From positions 86,888-150,887 of the forward strand of contig NZ_BEWA01000001.1 in assembly GCF_003112535.1 (NCBI RefSeq): 64,000 bases of DNA, in the 5' to 3' direction. The position numbers and the translations under genes are program-made. Source of the DNA: Streptomyces rishiriensis. GTDB lineage: Bacteria > Actinomycetota > Actinomycetes > Streptomycetales > Streptomycetaceae. Shown here one piece after another: positions 45,015-53,257 of the stretch (within the stretch, counting starts at the first letter, position 1; each line of letters opens with the position of its first letter). Under the pieces are notes generated by a model. The model ran no database searches. It worked only from the letters and a program-made list of their open reading frames with translations, and was not told the origin of the DNA.

Positions 45015-46368
45015 GGACGGCTCCCGCACCCGCCGGCTGCTGCACCGGCTCCAGGGCGCCCATGGCGCGGCGCAGCGCCTGCGGGTCGGGGGCCTGATCG
45101 CTCAGCTCGCCGTCCAGGAACTGCTGGTAGGCCCCCAGGTCGAGGTAGCCGTGGCCGCTGACGCACACCACCACGCCCTTCTCGGCGCGCAGCAGGCCGT
45201 CGTTGCCCTCGGCTCCGGCGCCCGCGAGACGTGCGGCCGCGGCCAGCGCGTGGCCGGACTCGGGGGCGGGCAGCACCATCTCGCCGCGGGTGAAGCGGCG
45301 GCCCGCGTCGAGCGCCTCGACCTGCCCGACGGCGGTGGCCGCGATCTGGTCGCGGTGGCGCATCGCGGAGAGCACCTTCGCCGCGCCGTGGAAGCGCAGC
45401 CCGGCCGAGTGCGAGTCGGGGATCGGGTAGGAGCTGCCGATGGTGTACATGGCCTCCATCGGCCCGGTGCCGGTGGCGTCCGTACGGTCGTAGGCGTACG
45501 TGCCGCGGGTCAGCTTGGGCGTGGTGCTGGACTCGGCGGCCACCAGCAGCGGCGGCTTCTCGCCCGCGGCGGCCGCGGCGGAGAAGAAGGGCAGCGCGAT
45601 CCCGCCGAAGTTGGAGCCCGCGCCCACGCAGCCCACCACCGCGTCGACCGACGCGTCCAGGCCGGCGAGCTGGTCGGCGGCCTCCAGGCCGATCACCGAC
45701 TGGTGCAGGATGCTGTAGGTCTCCCCGCTGCCGATGCAGAACGCCGCGCCCTCGGTGCGGGCGGCGTACTCCACCGCCTCGCCGATGGCCAGCGACAGGC
45801 TGTTGACGTCGCCGCCGGCGCGCCGGGCCACCTGGGTCAGGGGGCTGGGGCTGGCGTGCACGGTGGCCCCCAGGGTCCGCATCAGCGTGCCCCGGTACGG
45901 CTTGCGCCGCAGGCTGCCCCCGACCATGAAGACGGTGCACTTCATGCCGAACATGGCGCAGGCCGCCGCCAGGGCGGTGCCCCACTGTCCGGCGCCGGTG
46001 CCGCTGACGAGTTCGCGCACCCCGGCCCGCGCGTAGTAGTAGGCCTGTGCCAGGGCGGTGTTGAGCTTGTGGCTGCCGGAGATGTTGCCGCCCTCGTACT
46101 TCACGTAGATCGGCACCCGCGCCCCGACCGCGCGCTCGAAGCCCCGGGCCCGCCACAGCGGCGTGGGCCGGAACGCCCGGTAGGCGTCGGCGACCTCGGC
46201 CGGGATCTCCCAGTACTCCTTCAGCTGCACGCTCTGGCGCACCAGCGCCATCGGCAGGTTGACCTGCACGCCGCCGGCCGCGGCCCGGGGCGTGCGGTCG
46301 GCGGGCAGCGGCTCGTCCAGGTGCGGCAGGACGCTGCGCCAGCGGGCGGGCGGCTCGGCACGGCTCAT
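45004..46368 (-). CDS. TrpB2-like PLP-dependent beta-substituting enzyme
   Basis: The 454-residue fold-II PLP enzyme matches tryptophan synthase beta type 2: FRPTPLWRARGFERA, GGNISGSHKLNTALAQAYYY (PLP Lys101), GAGQWGTALAAACAMFG, PLP phosphate-binding CVGAGSNFGG, and SGHGYLDLGAY near the C-terminus. The catalytic Glu of TrpB (Glu109 in ETGAGQ, which guides the indole nucleophile) is Gly123 here (SGTGAGQ). No trpA or other trp gene is near. It probably joins serine or another amino acid with a non-indole nucleophile. Serine supply by the ACT-less SerA of the same run fits this idea. Confidence 0.85.
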   Translation of the reverse strand: MSRAEPPARWRSVLPHLDEPLPADRTPRAAAGGVQVNLPMALVRQSVQLKEYWEIPAEVADAYRAFRPTPLWRARGFERAVGARVPIYVKYEGGNISGSHKLNTALAQAYYYARAGVRELVSGTGAGQWGTALAAACAMFGMKCTVFMVGGSLRRKPYRGTLMRTLGATVHASPSPLTQVARRAGGDVNSLSLAIGEAVEYAARTEGAAFCIGSGETYSILHQSVIGLEAADQLAGLDASVDAVVGCVGAGSNFGGIALPFFSAAAAAGEKPPLLVAAESSTTPKLTRGTYAYDRTDATGTGPMEAMYTIGSSYPIPDSHSAGLRFHGAAKVLSAMRHRDQIAATAVGQVEALDAGRRFTRGEMVLPAPESGHALAAAARLAGAGAEGNDGLLRAEKGVVVCVSGHGYLDLGAYQQFLDGELSDQAPDPQALRRAMGALEPVQQPAGAGAVHVR

Positions 46369-46643
46369 CGGGACGCCTCCGCCGCGGACAGGACGATCTC
46401 GATCAGGTCGTGGACGGTGTGGAAGCTGCGCCCGACGAACAGGTCGTCGGGCAGGACGATGTCGAGTTCGTCCTCCAAGCGCACCAGCATGCCCACGAAT
46501 CCGAGGGAGTTGACGCGCAGGATCTCTCCGTTGAGCGGTTCGTGGTCGTCGATGTCGGCAGGCCGCAGGGACAGCCGGGACTCGGCGATGACCACGCGCT
46601 TGACGGACTCGGTGACCGCGGCGCGGTCCAGTCCGGTGATCAT
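46365..46643 (-). CDS. Acyl carrier protein with NSL site
   Basis: The 92-residue protein has a carrier-protein fold pattern with ILRVNSLGFVGMLVRLEDELDIVLPDDLF. The modified Ser lies in NSL instead of the usual DSL, a tolerated variant in some ACPs. Its stop overlaps the TrpB-like start by 4 bp, so a TrpB-type reaction on a carrier-bound substrate is possible. Upstream of its start lies the 20-bp repeat array. Confidence 0.8.
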   Translation of the reverse strand: MITGLDRAAVTESVKRVVIAESRLSLRPADIDDHEPLNGEILRVNSLGFVGMLVRLEDELDIVLPDDLFVGRSFHTVHDLIEIVLSAAEASR

Positions 46644-46680
46644 GGTTCCTCCGTGAAGGGTCGGAAAGGCCGGGAAGGCC

Positions 46681-46860
46681 GGGAAGGCCGGGAAGGCCCG
46701 GGGAAGGCCGGGAAGGCCCGGGGAAGGCCGGGAAGGCCCGGGGAAGGCCGGGAGGGCCCGGGGAAGGCCGGGAGGGCCCGGGGGTGGCCGGGAGGGCCCG
46801 GGGGTGGCCGGGAGGGCCCGGGGGTGGCCGGGAGGGCCCGGGGGTGGCCGGGAGGGCCGG
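46681..46860. repeat. Nine tandem 20-bp repeats in the NRPS-side gene run
   Basis: Nine units of 20 bp fill the gap between the ProA-like gene and the ACP gene. Units 1-3 are of one type (GGGAAGGCCGGGAAGGCCCG), units 4-5 carry one change, and units 6-9 carry further changes (GGGGTGGCCGGGAGGGCCCG; the last is slightly altered). The stepwise order suggests recent slippage growth. The length is not a multiple of three, so it is non-coding. Each unit has the self-complementary core GGCC/GGGCCC. Confidence 0.9.
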
Positions 46861-46866
46861 GGGGGG

Positions 46867-48156
46867 TCAGGGCCGGGACGCGGTCAGGGGGCTGCGCAGC
46901 GTGCCGCGCGCCTGGACGACCCAGCTGTGGGTGACGAGCGAGCCGAGCGTGACCGGGCCGCGCACGTGCATGCGGCCGGTGCTGATGGAGATCTCGGAGC
47001 CGAGGCCGAGGGTGGGGCCGTCGTGCAGCCGCAGGGAGCCGTTGACGACGATCGCCGCGGCGTCGGCCCGGCGGGTGAACTCCTCGCTCACGCCGGCGTC
47101 GCGGGCGAGCACGCCCTCGGTGTGCCCGGAGCCGTAGCGCCGGATGTGGGCCAGCGCCTCCTCCAGGCCCTCGACCGGGCGCACGCCGATCGTGGCGTCG
47201 AGGAACTCGCGGCCGAGGTCGTGCTCGTGCAGGTCCTCGATCCGCCAGGGCCGCTCGCCGGCCCGGCCGCCGGGGCGCGGCACCCGCGGGTCGAGCCGCA
47301 CGGCCACCTGGCGGTCCTCGCGCTCGGCGGCGCGCAGGATCGCGGACACCAGATCAGCGGCGACCTCGGCGTCGACGAGCAGCATCTCGGCGGTGTTGCA
47401 GGCGGTCGGCTCCGGCAGCTTGCTGTCCAGGGCGACCTCGGCGGCGAGGTCCAGGTCGGCGCTGCGGTGCACGTAGAGGTGGTTGACGCCGCCGCCGCTG
47501 GCGATCACCGGGATCGAGGAGGCGGTGCGGCAGTAGTCGATGAGCGAGGGACTGCCCCGCGGGATCAGCACGTCGACGGCGTCGGGCCGCTTGAGCAGGG
47601 CGCGCAGCTGCGTGCGGTCGGGGTCGTCGAGGACGGTGACCAGGTCGGCCGGGAGTCCGGCGGCCTCCAGGGCCTCGCGGGCCACGACGGACAGCGCCCC
47701 GTTGGTGCGGGCGATCTCCTTGCCGCCGCGCAGCAGCACGGCGTTGCCGACCGCGACGGGCAGCAGGGCGCCCTCCACGGTGACCGTGGGCCGGGCCTCG
47801 TACACCATGAACACCACGCCGAGCGGCTTGGGCGTGCGCAGCCGGATCCCCCAGTCGCCGACGGGGACCCCGGTGTCGGGGGCGCTCACCTGGGCCAGTT
47901 CGGACAGGGCGGCACGGGTGAGCTGCTGGAGGCGGCCGAGGTGGGCGTCGGTCAGCCGCAGCCGGTCGAGCAGGACCGGGGACAGGCCGCGCTCCCCGGC
48001 GAGGGTCAGGTCCTGGGCGTTGGCCTTCAGGACGGCCGGCCAGTGGCGGGCCAGGCGCTCGGCGAGTTCACGGCAGTAGCGCGCGTACGCCGGGTCGCCG
48101 GTCGGCGGGGCGGCCGCCAGGGCGGCGCGGGCGGAGGTGAGCAGTGCGTCGGTCAT
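46867..48156 (-). CDS. proA: Gamma-glutamyl phosphate reductase homologue
   Basis: The 429-residue protein matches ProA (glutamate-5-semialdehyde dehydrogenase) throughout: GVVFMVYEARPTVTVEGA, LLRGGKEIARTN, VDVLIPRGSPSLIDYC, catalytic Cys253 in LPEPTACNTAEMLLV and TEGVLARDAG. It reduces an acyl phosphate to an aldehyde with NADPH. No proB kinase is nearby, so it either uses gamma-glutamyl phosphate from the housekeeping pathway or a related acyl donor made in the cluster. It provides a second route to a glutamate-derived C5 aldehyde besides HemA. It follows the SDR gene after 6 bp. Confidence 0.88.
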   Translation of the reverse strand: MTDALLTSARAALAAAPPTGDPAYARYCRELAERLARHWPAVLKANAQDLTLAGERGLSPVLLDRLRLTDAHLGRLQQLTRAALSELAQVSAPDTGVPVGDWGIRLRTPKPLGVVFMVYEARPTVTVEGALLPVAVGNAVLLRGGKEIARTNGALSVVAREALEAAGLPADLVTVLDDPDRTQLRALLKRPDAVDVLIPRGSPSLIDYCRTASSIPVIASGGGVNHLYVHRSADLDLAAEVALDSKLPEPTACNTAEMLLVDAEVAADLVSAILRAAEREDRQVAVRLDPRVPRPGGRAGERPWRIEDLHEHDLGREFLDATIGVRPVEGLEEALAHIRRYGSGHTEGVLARDAGVSEEFTRRADAAAIVVNGSLRLHDGPTLGLGSEISISTGRMHVRGPVTLGSLVTHSWVVQARGTLRSPLTASRP

Positions 48157-48162
48157 GATCTC

Positions 48163-48903
48163 CTACCACATGAACTGGCCGCCGTCGACGATCAGCTTCT
48201 GGCCGGTGACATAGCCGCTGAGGGGGCCCACGAGGTACTCCAGGGCGTCGGCGATGTCGTCGGGGGAGCCGATGCGACGTTGCGGGATCTCGGACAGGAC
48301 GGCGGCGCGGTGGGGGGCTTCGTTCAGCCGGAAGCGGGTGATGAGCTCCTCGGTCTGGGTCATTCCGGGGATCAGGCAGTTGACCCGGACGGCGGGCGCC
48401 AGCTCCAGGGCCAGGCACTTGGTGAGCTGGAGCAGTCCCGCCTTGGCCGCCGCGTAGTTGGCGCCGTTGAGGCGGGGGCGGATGCCGGTGGTGGCGCCGA
48501 CGTTGACGACGGCGCCCTCCCCCGCGGCCAGCATGGCCGGGGCGAAGGCCTGGGTGAGGTGGAAGGGTCCGGACAGGTTGGTGTCCAGGACGCGCTGCCA
48601 GTCGGATGCGGTGAGGTCGAGGAAGGGGCGGTCGATGTTGACGCCGGCGTTGTTCACCAGCACCCGCGGCGTGCCGTGCTCGGCGAGGACGTGCCGGGCG
48701 GCGGCGCGCACCGCGTGGCTGTCGGCGACGTCGGCGCGCACGGCGATCAGGCCGTGCTCGCCGGCGGCCCGCCGGGCGGCCTCCTCGTCGGCCCGGTACA
48801 GGGCGACGGTGCGGTACCCCAGGCGCACCAGGCGCCGGGACAGGGCCAGTCCGATGCCGCGGGTGCCGCCGGTGACGACGGCGAGCGCAGGGGGTTCGGT
48901 CAT
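48163..48903 (-). CDS. FabG-like short-chain dehydrogenase
   Basis: The 246-residue classical SDR has the cofactor motif VVTGGTRGIGLALSR (TGxxxGxG), NNAGV, and the active-site Tyr150 and Lys154 in GANYAAAKAG. The catalytic Ser that lies 13 residues before the Tyr in FabG is Ala137 (NVGATTG), although two Thr follow it. The end VTGQKLIVDGGQFMW fits FabG-type reductases. It is coupled by a 4-bp overlap to the thioesterase gene. It likely reduces a carrier-bound keto group or an imine; the Ser loss makes plain ketoreductase activity uncertain. Confidence 0.83.
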   Translation of the reverse strand: MTEPPALAVVTGGTRGIGLALSRRLVRLGYRTVALYRADEEAARRAAGEHGLIAVRADVADSHAVRAAARHVLAEHGTPRVLVNNAGVNIDRPFLDLTASDWQRVLDTNLSGPFHLTQAFAPAMLAAGEGAVVNVGATTGIRPRLNGANYAAAKAGLLQLTKCLALELAPAVRVNCLIPGMTQTEELITRFRLNEAPHRAAVLSEIPQRRIGSPDDIADALEYLVGPLSGYVTGQKLIVDGGQFMW

Positions 48904-49631
48904 GGGGCGTGCTCCTGTGCGGCGGGGGTCGTACGGGCGAGGAAGTCGTCCAGGTGCCCGAGCAGGGCGCCCTGGTGGGCGGGGTCGAAGACCTCGAAGT
49001 GCCCGCAGGGCAGGTGGCGTACGGCCAGCCGGTCGGCCAGGCTGCGCCAGCGGTCGATCTGCCGGGCGCGGTGCTCGCTCTCGCAGGCGATCAGCAGGGC
49101 CGGGCCGGCGCCGCGGGCCTCGGTGCGGTGGGCGGCGCCGGCCCTGATGTGCGCCAGCGCGGTGGCCCGGGCCCGGGCGGAGTCCCGGCCGCCGCCCAGG
49201 GTGGCGACGGAGCGTTCCACGGCGGCCAGCAGGTCGGCGCGGACGGTGTCGCCGGCGCTCTCGCGTTCGGGGAAGCTGTCGATGAGGACGACGGCGGGCG
49301 CGGGGCCGTCCTGGGCGAGCCGGGCCGCCAGCTCCCAGGCGATCACGCCGCCGAGGGACCAGCCGACCAGCAGGTTCGGCCGGCGCGGCAGCCCGGTCAG
49401 CAGGGCGAGGTATCTGCGGGTCATCTCCGGGACGCTGTCGTCGGGTTCCTCGCCGGCCAGCAGGCCGTCGGCGCGGATGCCGTGCACGGTGCCGTGCCGG
49501 GCCAGGCGGCTCGCGACGCCGAGGTACTGGGCGAGGCCGCCGCCCGCCGGGTGGATCAGCAGGCTGTCCAGCGGGCCGGGCCGCTGCGCGAGCAGGACCA
49601 GCAGGCGCGTGTCGCCGGTGGGGGCGGTCAT
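48900..49631 (-). CDS. Type II thioesterase
   Basis: The 243-residue alpha/beta hydrolase is a stand-alone thioesterase as found beside NRPS genes. It has LLIHPAGGGLAQYLGVASRL, the nucleophile GWSLGGVIAWELA, VVLIDSFPE and the catalytic His in LPCGHFEVFDP. It may release the final product from the NRPS, which has no integrated TE domain, or remove wrongly loaded acyl groups. It overlaps the NRPS stop and the SDR start by 4 bp each. Confidence 0.87.
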   Translation of the reverse strand: MTAPTGDTRLLVLLAQRPGPLDSLLIHPAGGGLAQYLGVASRLARHGTVHGIRADGLLAGEEPDDSVPEMTRRYLALLTGLPRRPNLLVGWSLGGVIAWELAARLAQDGPAPAVVLIDSFPERESAGDTVRADLLAAVERSVATLGGGRDSARARATALAHIRAGAAHRTEARGAGPALLIACESEHRARQIDRWRSLADRLAVRHLPCGHFEVFDPAHQGALLGHLDDFLARTTPAAQEHAP

Positions 49632-52600
49632 CGCGCACCGTCGCGGGAGCGGGTGATCCAGGCGGCCTGGGCGCGGATGGTCGGGTCGAGGAAGAAGTCG
49701 AGGACGGGGATCTGCACGCCGTGGCGTTCCTCGATCGCGGCGCGCGCGCTCATCACGTTGAGCGAGTGGGCCCCGTAGTCGAGGAGCGAGCGGTCGAGGG
49801 GGACGTCGGCGCGTCCGAGCAGTTCCCCCCACAGGTGCTGCAGCCACGCTTCGAGCGGGTCCTTCGCCGTGGTGAGGGCCCCGCCGCCGGACGCGGCCTC
49901 CTCGCGGACGGCTTTTTGCGCCTCCTTCAGCAGGGCGGGGCGGTCCACCTTGCCGTTGCGGGTGAGGGGCACGGAAGCGACCTCGAACACCCGCGAGGGC
50001 GCCATGTATCCCGGGACCGCTTCGGCCACCCGGCGCCGCACGTCGTCGGGGAGCGGCGAGCGGCCGTCCTCCGGCACGAAGAACAGCGCCAGCTGCCGGT
50101 CGGCCCCCTCCCCCAGGACGGCGGCCACCGCGAGGCGCACGTCGGGGTGGGCGGCGGCCGCGGTCTCCAGTTCGCCGAGTTCCACCCGGTAGCCGCGGAT
50201 CTTGACCTGGTCGTCGTCGCGGCCCAGGAAGAGCAGCGTGCCCTGCTCGTCGCGCAGCACCTGGTCGCCGGTGCGGTACATGCGGGCGTCGTCGCCCTGG
50301 CCGCGCGGGTCGGGCAGGAAGCGTTGCGCGGTGCGCGCGGGGTCGCCGACGTACCCGTGCGCGGGGCAGGCGCCGCCCAGGTGCAGCTCGCCCGGCACGC
50401 CGAGGGGGGCGAGGTGGCCGGTGGCGTCCACCACGTGGGCGGTGGTGTGGGTGATCGGGCGGCCGATCGGGACGTGGTCCGGCCACGGTCCGGCCCCGGT
50501 GAGCCGGTGTGCGGTGACGGCGTGCGTCTCGGTGGGGCCGTAGAGGTTGACCAGGCTGATGTGCGGCCGGTCGGCGAGGAAGCGCCGGATGCCGTCGTCG
50601 AGGAGCAGCTGCTCCCCGGAGACGCACAGGTGGCGCAGGTGCGGCAGGTCGTCCCCGGCGTCCTGGGCGGCCCGGGTGAAGGGGCGCAGGGCGGCGACGG
50701 GGAGGTAGAGGTGGGAGATCCGCAGCGCGCTGACCCGGGCGAGCACCGCGGGCAGGTCCCTGCGGTCGGCCGGCTCGCGGGAGACCAGGGTCCCCCCGGC
50801 CACGAGGGTGGGCACGATCTCCTGGAAGGAGACGTCGAAGCCGAGGGGGGCGTACTGGAGGAAGCGGGTGCGCTCGTCCATGTCCAGCGCGTCGAGCTGC
50901 CAGGCGGTGAGGTTCACCAGCGGACCGTTGCCCATCAGTACGCCCTTGGGGCGCCCCGTGGAGCCGGAGGTGAACATGATGTACACCCCGTCGCCGCCGC
51001 CGCTGTCGTGGCTGGCGCCGTCGTCGTCGTGGAGGACGGTGCCGTCGTCGCCGTCGTGGCTGGCGCCGTCGCTGTCGTGGAGGACGGTGCCGTCGTCGTG
51101 GAGGACGGTGCCGGCGCCGTCGCCCGCCGCGGCCCCGCCGGCCGGCGGCGCGTCGCCGTCGCCGGCGGCGCTCAGTTCGCTCAGCGCCACGACCCGGGCG
51201 CCGTCGACGGCGCCGCGGCCGACGACCAGCCGGCAGCCGGCCTTGCCGGTCATGTAGGCGAGCCGTTCAGCGGGCAGGGTCAGGTCCAGCGGCAGGAACA
51301 CGGCGCGCCGCTCGAGCACGGCCAGGACGGCGACGACCGTGTCCACCAGCGTCGGCGTGGTCAGGCCGACCACGGCGGCGGGGCCCACTCCGCGCCGGGC
51401 CAGACCCGCCGCGGCGCAGCGCACCAGCTCCTCCAGCTCGCCGTAGGTCACACGGCGGCCGTCCTCCTCGACGGCGATCGCCTCGGGCCGTCGGGCCAGG
51501 CCCGCGCGCACCCAGCGGTGCAGGTCCGGGTGGGCCGGCCGGCGCCAGAAGCCGTCGTGGGCGCGGGACTCGGCCGACGAGGCGTCCTCGAAGAGTTCGG
51601 CCAGGACCGTGCCGGGGCGTTCGACGGCCCTCTCCAGCAGGCCGGTCAGTGAGTCGGCCAGCGCGCCGGCGAGCGGTTCGGGCAGCAGCTCGCGGTCGTG
51701 CTCCAGCTCGAGGAGCCAGCCGTCGGGGCCGGGGGTGACGCCCAGCCAGAGGTCGAACTTCGCGGTGCCGTTGCCGTGCTCGCGCACCCGCCGGACGGCC
51801 GCGCCGGGTTCCGCGTCGGTCGCGTCCTGCATCGCGAGCATGCAGGAGAAGACCGGGTTGCGGTTGGTCGAGCGGTCCGGTGCGACCAGGCGCACGACGC
51901 GGTCGAAGGAGAGCGCCGCGCTGCTCTTCACCCGGTCCGCCTCGGCCCGGACCGTCTGGGTGACGAAGGCGTCGAAGCGCTGGCCGAAGTCGACGTCGAC
52001 GACGAGCGGCAGGGTGTTGACGAAGAAGCCGCACAGGTCGAGCGAGCCCAGCGTGCGGCGGGCCAGCACCGGGCTGCCGAAGACCACCTGCGTGTTGCCC
52101 GAGTGCCGTGCGAGGAGCGCCGCGTAGAGGGCCGAGAAGAAGACGAACGGGCTGACGCCGAGCGCCGCGCAGACCTCGCCGAGGGCCCGGGAACGCTCCG
52201 GGGAGAGCCTGATCTCGCGGCGGGCGCCGGTGAAAGCGGTGGTCGCGGGCCGGTTCGGCCGGGGGTGGAGCACGGTGGCGGGCGCCGCGCGCAGCCGCTC
52301 GGCCAGTTCGGCGGCCGCCCGCTCGACGTGCTCCTCGTCGGCGGCCGACAGCTGCGCGGCCAGCTCCCGGCACAGGGCCCGTTCACGGGCGACCCGCACC
52401 CGGTCGACGTCGAGGTCCGCGCGCACGGCCGCGGTGAGGTCGCGGACGAACTGGCGCAGCGAGAACCCGTCGAAGACGAGGTGGTGCACCACCAGCAGCA
52501 GCGTCGAGCGGGACCGGTCGACGGTGTGCAGCAGCACCGCCCGCAGCAGCGGGGGCCGCTCCAGATCGAAGGCGTGGCCGCCGAGTTGCTCGAGCAGTTC

Positions 52601-52903
52601 GGCGCGCCGCCGGTCGAAGCCGTCGGCGTCGCTCGGCACCACCCGCAGCGGCGCCTCGTCCGGGACGGTTCCCAGTTCGGCGTGCGGGGCGGGCCGCTCG
52701 CGCACGGCCAGGCGCAGCGCGGGCTGGACGGCCAGCACGGCGCGCAGCGCCGGGCCGAGGTCCGCGGGGGCGAGCGCCGGGTCCAGTTCCAGCTCGGCCA
52801 CGACGTTGTAGAGGTGCGGGACCGGCACCGAGCCGTGCACGACGAGCAGGCCCTGCTGGGCCGCCGTCAGCGGCAGGGTGGCGAGCTGCGGGGTGACGGT
52901 CAT
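49628..52903 (-). CDS. NRPS module: condensation-adenylation-carrier
   Basis: The 1091-residue protein has a C domain (about 10-430; active site HHLVFDG at 140-146), an A domain (about 460-990) and a PCP (about 1015-1085; YGAHSLNVM with the Ser). A-domain cores include FTSGSTGRPKGV (A3), NLYGPTETH (A5), MYRTGDQ (A7), DQVKIRGYRVELGE (A8) and NGKVD (A10). My hand-read specificity residues are D-V-Q-Y-C-S-L-A-V-K; the D-V-Q start recalls proline-type pockets, but no firm substrate follows. A repetitive Asp/His/Gly insert lies just before A3. No TE domain; the thioesterase gene follows. Confidence 0.9.
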   Translation of the reverse strand: MTVTPQLATLPLTAAQQGLLVVHGSVPVPHLYNVVAELELDPALAPADLGPALRAVLAVQPALRLAVRERPAPHAELGTVPDEAPLRVVPSDADGFDRRRAELLEQLGGHAFDLERPPLLRAVLLHTVDRSRSTLLLVVHHLVFDGFSLRQFVRDLTAAVRADLDVDRVRVARERALCRELAAQLSAADEEHVERAAAELAERLRAAPATVLHPRPNRPATTAFTGARREIRLSPERSRALGEVCAALGVSPFVFFSALYAALLARHSGNTQVVFGSPVLARRTLGSLDLCGFFVNTLPLVVDVDFGQRFDAFVTQTVRAEADRVKSSAALSFDRVVRLVAPDRSTNRNPVFSCMLAMQDATDAEPGAAVRRVREHGNGTAKFDLWLGVTPGPDGWLLELEHDRELLPEPLAGALADSLTGLLERAVERPGTVLAELFEDASSAESRAHDGFWRRPAHPDLHRWVRAGLARRPEAIAVEEDGRRVTYGELEELVRCAAAGLARRGVGPAAVVGLTTPTLVDTVVAVLAVLERRAVFLPLDLTLPAERLAYMTGKAGCRLVVGRGAVDGARVVALSELSAAGDGDAPPAGGAAAGDGAGTVLHDDGTVLHDSDGASHDGDDGTVLHDDDGASHDSGGGDGVYIMFTSGSTGRPKGVLMGNGPLVNLTAWQLDALDMDERTRFLQYAPLGFDVSFQEIVPTLVAGGTLVSREPADRRDLPAVLARVSALRISHLYLPVAALRPFTRAAQDAGDDLPHLRHLCVSGEQLLLDDGIRRFLADRPHISLVNLYGPTETHAVTAHRLTGAGPWPDHVPIGRPITHTTAHVVDATGHLAPLGVPGELHLGGACPAHGYVGDPARTAQRFLPDPRGQGDDARMYRTGDQVLRDEQGTLLFLGRDDDQVKIRGYRVELGELETAAAAHPDVRLAVAAVLGEGADRQLALFFVPEDGRSPLPDDVRRRVAEAVPGYMAPSRVFEVASVPLTRNGKVDRPALLKEAQKAVREEAASGGGALTTAKDPLEAWLQHLWGELLGRADVPLDRSLLDYGAHSLNVMSARAAIEERHGVQIPVLDFFLDPTIRAQAAWITRSRDGAR
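51005..51117 (-). repeat. In-frame 48-bp repeat inside the NRPS A domain
   Basis: Units beginning GTCGTGGCTGGCGCCGTCG at 51005 and 51053 are 48 bp apart, with further partial copies of TCGTGGAGGACGGTGCC up to 51117. They encode alternating GTVLHDD and GASHDS peptides between core motifs A2 and A3. The frame is kept. It is probably a flexible surface loop and a site of length variation. Confidence 0.7.
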
Positions 52904-53154
52904 CGCACGCTCTCCGCGGGCAGGAGAAGCCCGTGCAGCCACTGCTGGAGATCCCCGACCGTGCGGACCGCGGCGAGGCCCGTCGGATCGATCTCCTGAT
53001 CCGGGTCGGGTATCAGCTCACTGGCGATCCGCACCAGGGACAGTGAATCCAGTCCGACCTCGGCCAGCGGGGAATGGTCGTCGAAAGGCACACGCACATA
53101 CCTCCTGACCGCCGAAACGATGTCGCCGCCGGTCACGTCGTCCGTACGGTTCAT
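52900..53154 (-). CDS. Carrier protein, first gene of the NRPS-side run
   Basis: The 84-residue protein has a carrier-protein site LAEVGLDSLSLVRIASELI with the Ser in DSL. It is the first gene of the long leftward run and overlaps the NRPS start by 4 bp. It probably carries the starter that the NRPS condensation domain uses as donor; the free-standing adenylation enzyme at 56420-57976 is a candidate loader. The upstream region holds the 23-bp repeat array. Confidence 0.85.
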   Translation of the reverse strand: MNRTDDVTGGDIVSAVRRYVRVPFDDHSPLAEVGLDSLSLVRIASELIPDPDQEIDPTGLAAVRTVGDLQQWLHGLLLPAESVR

Positions 53155-53257
53155 TAATCAGGCTCCTCAGGCAACGGTCGCTTTTATGACGCGTGAAAGA
53201 TGATTCAACGATTGCCGAAGAGCGGTCAAGCAACGCTTGTGCGGGAATCGAGTTCTT

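Noticed and set aside
42620..46156. An 1178-codon leftward frame overlapping the TrpB-like, fusion and ligase genes
   Set aside because: It is another frame of the same strand as the real genes and is Arg/Ala/Pro-rich; the alternative frames have clear catalytic motifs and proper start/stop coupling.
45004..46368. Primary tryptophan synthase beta chain
   Set aside because: No other trp genes are nearby, the key Glu is Gly, and the gene is coupled to carrier-protein and BtrH-like genes.
46804..49656. A 950-codon rightward open frame opposite proA, the SDR and the thioesterase
   Set aside because: No motif is visible, it starts inside the 20-bp minisatellite, and the opposite strand has three well-defined enzymes.
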